Assembly: GCA_003645435.1 (NCBI GenBank)
Contig: QNFD01000058.1
Coordinates: 1-11,063 of the forward strand
Direction of reading: 5' to 3'
From: Gammaproteobacteria bacterium
Lineage (GTDB): Bacteria > Pseudomonadota > Gammaproteobacteria > GCA-001735895
Length of the DNA stretch: 11,063 nucleotides
Shown here: one piece after another, positions 6,722-11,063 of the stretch
Layout of the letters: every line of letters begins with the position of its first letter
How positions within the stretch are numbered: the stretch's first letter is position 1
Translations under genes and position numbers: made by a program
The notes under the pieces: model-generated
Seen by the model: only the letters and a program-made list of their open reading frames with translations
What the model was told of the DNA's origin: nothing
Database searches by the model: none

Positions 6722-6749
6722 AAAAACCAGCACCCCGTTAGAGGTGCTG
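6722..6749 (-). terminator. Rho-independent terminator between the TorD and TauE/SafE genes
   Basis: On the minus strand, CAGCACC (6749-6743) pairs with GGTGCTG (6734-6728) around an 8-base loop and is followed by GTTTTT (6727-6722). This should end the molybdoenzyme operon. Because the next ATG is at 6692, it can also work as an attenuator in the leader of the exporter gene. Confidence 0.75.
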
Positions 6750-6780
6750 CATAGAATGTGAAAATATATTCCGCATATTA

Positions 6781-6836
6781 TTGAGCCTGATAACTGGGCT
6801 CAAACCAATTTTAAATCCCGGCGAACGAGCCCGGGA
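6781..6836 (-). repeat. Two further hairpins downstream of the TorD gene
   Basis: A GC-rich stem TCCCGG/CCGGGA (6816-6821 with 6831-6836, 9-base loop) and a perfect 7-bp stem TTGAGCC/GGCTCAA (6781-6787 with 6797-6803, 9-base loop) lie between the TorD stop and the terminator at 6722-6749. Neither has a proper U-tract. They may stabilise the 3' end of the operon transcript. Confidence 0.5.
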
Positions 6837-6857
6837 GCCTTCTTAACGAACTGTCAG

Positions 6858-7529
6858 CTATTTAGATTTTTGGGTTCCCTTACTTTCAAACTCCATATAA
6901 TTCCTGGTCAATTCAGCCATAGACCGGTAAAAAGGTAGTTCAGCCTGTTCCATCACCGCATCACAGAATTGAGGCAGCCAGCATAATAAATGCTGGTCAA
7001 GAAACAGTCTTTGCACTGTTGAACAATACTCTGCACTTTTTCGATCCTGCTGAGTCCACTTTTCAGCCTCCCAGGCTGTCAGCTTTTGCATAAATTCAAG
7101 CTCCACACTGACGTGATCAGGAATTCCAGTGAACTCGGGTTGATAGTCAAGACCTGCCGTTTCGATAAAGTTTTTCACTTCGACGGTTTTTCTTCCCCAC
7201 AGGCTACTGGTGCCACCATCCATTTCGGCAAAGACAGACTCATGGGCCGATACATGACGACCAGGACCAATAAACAGTCGCGTAAACTCCAGTCCCAATG
7301 CTTCCGCCGCGGCAGATTCAGAAGTACTGGAAAATATTTCTCCCAGTTCCACACCCATGTCTGAAAAGATCCCCGACAGGCGGGGACCCCTCAGCTCATG
7401 GATGAGAGCCTCGGTAGGCTCCTCCCGGAAAACAGTGGACAATAGCCCATAAACATTACTTCTTAACTGGGCGCTATCAGCCGCCTTCTTCCAGTTAATT
7501 CCCACTTCAGATCTTTCGGCACCGTTCAT
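6858..7529 (-). CDS. TorD/DmsD-family chaperone for the molybdoenzyme catalytic subunit
   Basis: About 223 residues, all-helical and cytosolic. TorD-family chaperones bind the Tat signal and the immature catalytic subunit until the molybdenum cofactor is inserted. Family marks, numbered from this ATG: 'EFTRLFIGPG' (81-90), 'HESVF' (96-100), 'PDHVSVELEFM' (137-147) and 'FLDQHLLCW' (176-184) near the C-terminal helix pair. The ATG at 7529 is chosen because it follows the stop of the catalytic-subunit gene by one base (TAAAATG), typical of translational coupling. A TTG 15 bases upstream, overlapping the preceding gene, would add only MRKRK and is less likely. Position directly after the catalytic subunit makes that protein its client. 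The substrate specificity of the enzyme cannot be deduced from it. Confidence 0.88.
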   Translation of the reverse strand: MNGAERSEVGINWKKAADSAQLRSNVYGLLSTVFREEPTEALIHELRGPRLSGIFSDMGVELGEIFSSTSESAAAEALGLEFTRLFIGPGRHVSAHESVFAEMDGGTSSLWGRKTVEVKNFIETAGLDYQPEFTGIPDHVSVELEFMQKLTAWEAEKWTQQDRKSAEYCSTVQRLFLDQHLLCWLPQFCDAVMEQAELPFYRSMAELTRNYMEFESKGTQKSK

Positions 7530-7530
7530 T

Positions 7531-10053
7531 TTACGCTTTCGCAACTCTTACTACTGTATCCATCCATCGTTGCCCTCCACTGATCGGATCCGAACTATTC
7601 GGGATAATCGTGTTGGGATGGGTTCCAAACTTATCCCACCACATATTTTTGGCGTCTGGATCCGCGGTCGCTGTTACGGTAGTGGGAGATTTCTTTCCCG
7701 ATCCGTAGATGCCGGAATGCTGGCGTCCAAAATGATGCGAAATGGCAACGATACCGGGGATAATGCCTTCGGTGACATGGGCTGTAGTGGTTATTTCACC
7801 AATATCACTGGACACCTTAATGCTGTCGCCATCTTTAATGCCACGTTCAGCAGCGGTCTTGCTGTTGATCCACGCCGGATTATCATGCTTGATTTCGGAC
7901 AACCACTTGCAATGGGCGGTACGCGAGTGCGTATGCACGGCAACCTTGTAGGTGGTCAGGTGCAAATCATCCTTGCCCATCTTTTGATGCTCGGGTATCG
8001 GCGTGTAAGTCGGAAATGCCGGGAATCCCCTGGACGCGAAGTTGTCGGAATAAAAGTCGAGCAGACCGGACTTGGTGAACGATGTGTTCGGCGGATAAGC
8101 CTTGCGCGGAGTACCCTCGATGTCCTGGGCAACATAGGCGCTTTTAGCACCATCGACCCCCAGATAACCTTTGCTTTTGGCCTCGGCTTCACTGACCCCT
8201 GCATTCTTGTAATTCCAGTAAACACCGGTCTTTTCGTCGAGAATAATACCGTCGCCGGAAACATCCACTTTGGCCTCGTAGAAACCGAAGTTAGGCTTCG
8301 CATTCTTATCGTGCCATACCCCGTGTTTCTTCATGTACTCGAAACCACCGGCTTCCCTGACACCAGGAGTCATATCACAGGACAGGCGCACATACTCTTC
8401 CTTGGTTTTATAGGCCAGTTCAATTCCGAGACGCTGCGCCAGACCGTAAAAGATTTCACCCTGATCCCTTGCCTCACCTAGCGGTTTGATCAGGGGTTGG
8501 CGGATGTAGTACTCGGCGATTCCGGTTGGCGATACCATATCTTCGGTATCCCAGCGCTCCAGATAGGTGACATCGGGCAGGATGAGATCGGCATATTGCG
8601 ATGACTCATCGTAGACAATGTTCGAATTCACGTAAAAAGGAATGAGGTTCTCATCTTTCAGAACCGCTTCCGCTTCCTTGTTGTTGCCATTGATAAAGGC
8701 CATGTTATTGCAACTCGCCCAGTAGACTTTGGGGCGGCCATTTTGGCCGTCCTTGATCATCGGCAGATTTTGCTGGCTTACCTGATGGGTAGGGAAGGCG
8801 GCTTCACCGGGAAAGCCGTTTACGATGTCGAGACCTTTTTGTACCCTGGCTTTGGGTGAATGAGGCGATTTCCAACCGGCACCGACACCCATGACCCGAC
8901 CGCCTTTCCTATCAAGGTTGTTAGTGATGGCTGACAACAACATGGCCGCACGCTCCTGGTCTGCGCCGTGATAATGCATGACAGTGCCGCGATAGGTAAT
9001 CAGGCAAGCCGACTTCGCCCCGGCGTATCCGCGCGCGATCATCCTGATCTTGTCCGCAGGAACGCCACTCTCTTTTTCAGCGAATTCAGGTGTAAATTTA
9101 GCCACATGCTCTTTAATAGCGGCAATTTTCTCATCGTCCGAGGCATGATAATCCGGCGACACACGCATGTACTTGAGGTGGTCCTTTCGGAACAGCCCTT
9201 CGCTCATGATGACGTTAACCATGGACAACATCACCAGGCCATCCATGCCCACCTTGATGGGAACCCATTCGGTAGACTTCGCGGCGGTGTTGGAAAGACG
9301 CACATCAAAGGTATAGAGCGGGACGTTTCTATCAACCATCGCGCTAATCAGGCGTTGCGATGTCGGTATGTGGTTGGTGTGGGTCTCGAACTGATTGGAA
9401 CCAAAATTAACCACAAAATCAGTATTATCGTAGTCCCAGTTATCATACATACCACCCCACAGGCTTTCCTGGCCAACCCATTTAGGCCCCTCGCATACCG
9501 AGGTGTGCGTGCCGATCGTATGTGAGCCGAAGGCATCCATAAAGTCGTGCATGATCGAGGACTGGCTGCCCTTGTGCCGACCGTACTGATACATAAACAA
9601 TTCAGGGGTGTCGGCATCAAGCAGCGGTTTGAGTTTGGATGCCATTAGATCCAGGGCCTCGTCCCATGAGATTCTCTTCCATTTGCCTTCTCCACGCTTG
9701 CCGACACGTAACATCGGATACAGGATGCGATCCGGGAAGTAGACATGGTTTATGCCTGCCTGCCCCTTGGCACAGAGTTTTCCAAGGGTACGGATAGAGT
9801 CTGGATGCCCCTCAAGCTTTACCAATCGGCCATCTTCGACAAAACCCATCATGGCGTCACGGGTTACGCACTGCCAACAGGCAGAGGGTATAGCCTGCCG
9901 TTCTTTCTTCGTGATCGGAGAAAAATCACGGCCACCTTCCTGCATTGTTATCGACCCGGCGAGTGCGTTCTGGCTGACTCCGATCCCTGTCGCCATTACG
10001 GTGCCGCTAGCTGCGGCAAGTTTTACAAAATTACGACGATTCATTTTTTTCAT
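7531..10053 (-). CDS. DMSO reductase-family molybdopterin oxidoreductase, catalytic subunit, Tat-exported
   Basis: 840 residues. The Tat signal 'NRRNFVKLAAASG' (5-17) ends near 'ALAG' (30-33), so the enzyme works in the periplasm. Then come the proximal iron-sulfur segment C59-x2-C62-x3-D66 ... C94 with 'LCAKG' (Lys96 behind the cluster), the molybdopterin domains ('WDEALDLMASKLKP', 130-143), a Cys likely to bind molybdenum in 'THTSVCEG' (Cys187), and the C-terminal dinucleotide-binding domain with 'HTHSRTAHCKWL' (707-718) and 'ISHHFGRQHSG' (771-781). Length, Cys ligand and partner subunit place it near tetrathionate, thiosulfate/polysulfide and arsenate reductases (TtrA/PhsA/ArrA); the substrate is not readable. 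The third cluster cysteine is Asp66. The ATG at 10053 has GAGG seven bases upstream. It follows the ferredoxin gene by 35 bp and is followed at once by its chaperone gene. No membrane anchor gene is seen within the window. Confidence 0.92.
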   Translation of the reverse strand: MKKMNRRNFVKLAAASGTVMATGIGVSQNALAGSITMQEGGRDFSPITKKERQAIPSACWQCVTRDAMMGFVEDGRLVKLEGHPDSIRTLGKLCAKGQAGINHVYFPDRILYPMLRVGKRGEGKWKRISWDEALDLMASKLKPLLDADTPELFMYQYGRHKGSQSSIMHDFMDAFGSHTIGTHTSVCEGPKWVGQESLWGGMYDNWDYDNTDFVVNFGSNQFETHTNHIPTSQRLISAMVDRNVPLYTFDVRLSNTAAKSTEWVPIKVGMDGLVMLSMVNVIMSEGLFRKDHLKYMRVSPDYHASDDEKIAAIKEHVAKFTPEFAEKESGVPADKIRMIARGYAGAKSACLITYRGTVMHYHGADQERAAMLLSAITNNLDRKGGRVMGVGAGWKSPHSPKARVQKGLDIVNGFPGEAAFPTHQVSQQNLPMIKDGQNGRPKVYWASCNNMAFINGNNKEAEAVLKDENLIPFYVNSNIVYDESSQYADLILPDVTYLERWDTEDMVSPTGIAEYYIRQPLIKPLGEARDQGEIFYGLAQRLGIELAYKTKEEYVRLSCDMTPGVREAGGFEYMKKHGVWHDKNAKPNFGFYEAKVDVSGDGIILDEKTGVYWNYKNAGVSEAEAKSKGYLGVDGAKSAYVAQDIEGTPRKAYPPNTSFTKSGLLDFYSDNFASRGFPAFPTYTPIPEHQKMGKDDLHLTTYKVAVHTHSRTAHCKWLSEIKHDNPAWINSKTAAERGIKDGDSIKVSSDIGEITTTAHVTEGIIPGIVAISHHFGRQHSGIYGSGKKSPTTVTATADPDAKNMWWDKFGTHPNTIIPNSSDPISGGQRWMDTVVRVAKA

Positions 10054-10088
10054 GTCAATTCCTCTTTAAAATTACATGCTGTCAGGGT

Positions 10089-10940
10089 TTAGGTGATTTG
10101 ATCCACAAAGTGGTCAAGTTTGCCCTTCTTCCGCTGCGTATAGAGGGTCTTCAGTAAATTATCCGGATCTATGTAGAACACATGCGGATTGGTTCCTTCC
10201 TCAGCAAGCAGCACGGTATCGTCCGTGGCCAGGTTATGTTCCTTGACAAGCTTCGAGACCTGGCTGCTCGGGTCGTTTAAATCTCCGAATATGCGGGCAC
10301 GTCCCTGGCAGGTATTGACGCAGGAGGGTTCAACACCATTGTCAACACGATGAACGCACATATCGCATTTATCTGCCGCCTGCTTTGTTGGATCACCTCC
10401 TGCTTTAACAAAGGGATCGAACGAACGAACACCATAGGGGCAGGCATCTATACATTTTCCACATCCGATACACAGATCTTTGTCGATCAAGATCAGTCCA
10501 TCCGGCCGTTTGTAGGTAGCACCACCACGGTAACGTATGGTCTTACCATCGGCGGTTTTAAACTTCATGCGTTTACCCGGGTACTCAGGACAGGCCTTCA
10601 CACAGGGAGGAACTCCATCTTCTTTATTTCCCTCACAGTGATTACACATCAAGGGCAGAAAGGCCTTTCTGGTGTTCGGGAAAGTCCCCATAGTTTCCTC
10701 TTGAATGACTGCCCTGAAGCGGCCAAGAGATACGTTGTTTTCCGATTTGCAGGCCACCGTACAGGCCCTGCAACCTATACATCGCCTCAGGTCCATCACC
10801 ATCGCCCAGCGAGGTGCTTTTGCCTGTGCCGCTTCAAGGTTTGCTCCTGGTGTTGCCAGTATCGCCGTGCCTACGGCCGCTGTTCCGACTCCACCTAAAA
10901 ATTTACGCCGACTGATTTCTGGTGTTTTCTGATCACTCAT
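10089..10940 (-). CDS. Four-cluster [4Fe-4S] electron-transfer subunit, TtrB/DmsB-like, Tat-exported
   Basis: 283 residues. A Tat signal 'SRRKFLGGVGTAAVGTA' (10-26) is followed by sixteen cysteines in the four classical groups: C54-C57-C60-C64; C99-C102-C113-C117; C157-C160-C163-C167; C192-C195-C207-C211. All are complete, so four [4Fe-4S] clusters are expected, passing electrons between a membrane or cytochrome partner and the catalytic subunit. 'CQGRARIFGDLNDPSSQVSKLVKEH' (211-235) is typical of the TtrB/PhsB branch. Oddity: about 20 extra charged residues ('EYPGKRMKFKTADGKTIRYR', 119-138) stand between C117-P and 'GATYKRPDG', where relatives have only two or three. The ATG at 10940 has AGGAGAGAG upstream. 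It has its own Tat signal, so it may be exported on its own or as a complex with the catalytic subunit. The upstream gene ends 66 bp before it, probably the same operon. Confidence 0.92.
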   Translation of the reverse strand: MSDQKTPEISRRKFLGGVGTAAVGTAILATPGANLEAAQAKAPRWAMVMDLRRCIGCRACTVACKSENNVSLGRFRAVIQEETMGTFPNTRKAFLPLMCNHCEGNKEDGVPPCVKACPEYPGKRMKFKTADGKTIRYRGGATYKRPDGLILIDKDLCIGCGKCIDACPYGVRSFDPFVKAGGDPTKQAADKCDMCVHRVDNGVEPSCVNTCQGRARIFGDLNDPSSQVSKLVKEHNLATDDTVLLAEEGTNPHVFYIDPDNLLKTLYTQRKKGKLDHFVDQIT

Positions 10941-11006
10941 TTTGCTCTCTCCTGCTCATCGTTTTAATACTCCGCAGCTGTTGATTAGTTGGATCGTTCT
11001 CGTTAG

Positions 11007-11063
11007 TCAGTTGTCCTTTGCTTCTTCAAGTAGATCGATGGTGTCTTCGAACTTGCCGAATGC
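11007..11063 (-). CDS. C-terminal end of an unidentified gene upstream in the operon (5' part outside window)
   Basis: The minus strand reads AFGKFEDTIDLLEEAKDN and then TGA (11009-11007), open to the window edge. The 18 residues form an acidic, soluble helix and carry no family mark. Orientation and the 66-bp gap to the ferredoxin gene suggest an operon partner of the molybdoenzyme, perhaps a cytochrome or other subunit; this is a guess. Confidence 0.55.
   Translation of the reverse strand, partial: AFGKFEDTIDLLEEAKDN

Noticed and set aside
7530..7544. TTG start of the TorD-like gene
   Set aside because: The ATG at 7529 directly after the preceding stop codon fits translational coupling better, and the added residues (MRKRK) match no family feature.
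7570..8481. Open frame of 303 codons on the plus strand
   Set aside because: It lies wholly antisense to the molybdoenzyme catalytic gene, whose motifs are certain; its translation has no coherent domain and it arises from the codon bias of the real gene.

Overview
The window looks like a chromosomal segment of a Gammaproteobacterium with an anaerobic or sulfur-related respiratory capacity. The grounds are a Tat-exported DMSO reductase-family operon with its TorD chaperone, a TauE/SafE-type exporter, and a tRNA-Phe fragment whose 3' half looks gammaproteobacterial. The genus cannot be fixed from the sequence. Base composition is patchy: the first partial gene and the Fic gene are clearly AT-richer (about 40% GC by eye) than the aminotransferase and respiratory genes (about 50-53%), which suggests a mosaic.

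Left part (1-2208): the 3' end of a dehydrogenase-like gene (1-342, +) converges on a complete PLP-dependent serine/alanine-glyoxylate-type aminotransferase (475-1677, -). A gene-free stretch of about 530 bp follows. It holds an inverted repeat with a tandem repeat inside it (1795-1827) and, at its right end, a dense array of TACTAAT motifs directly in front of the next gene.

Middle part (2209-5463): a self-inhibited (class II) Fic AMP-transferase with a C-terminal winged helix (2209-3561, +), probably autoregulated through the TACTAAT array. Next come a C45-family Ntn hydrolase (3795-5018, -) and a small unrecognised protein (5101-5463, +), transcribed divergently. The 82 bp between the two starts carries a perfect 20-bp inverted repeat that supplies a TATGAT -10 element to each of two facing promoters.

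Right part (5464-11063): a gene-free 480 bp holds a damaged 3' half of a tRNA-Phe gene (about 5649-5720, -), the kind of scar left at the edge of an integrated island. Beyond it, all on the minus strand, lie (in transcription order) the tail of an unidentified gene, a four-cluster Tat-exported ferredoxin subunit, a Tat-exported molybdopterin catalytic subunit, a TorD-like chaperone, a hairpin cluster with a Rho-independent terminator, and the TauE/SafE-type exporter. The two subunits should form a periplasmic molybdoenzyme of the TtrAB/PhsAB/ArrAB type. The substrate cannot be read from the sequence; the exporter makes a sulfur compound plausible but does not prove it. The catalytic subunit is unusual in carrying Asp at the place of the third Cys ligand of its proximal iron-sulfur cluster.

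No CRISPR array, transposase, integrase or intact tRNA/rRNA was found. The best candidates for something undescribed are the Asp-substituted cluster, the mirrored promoter pair with its small unknown gene, and the Fic operator array.
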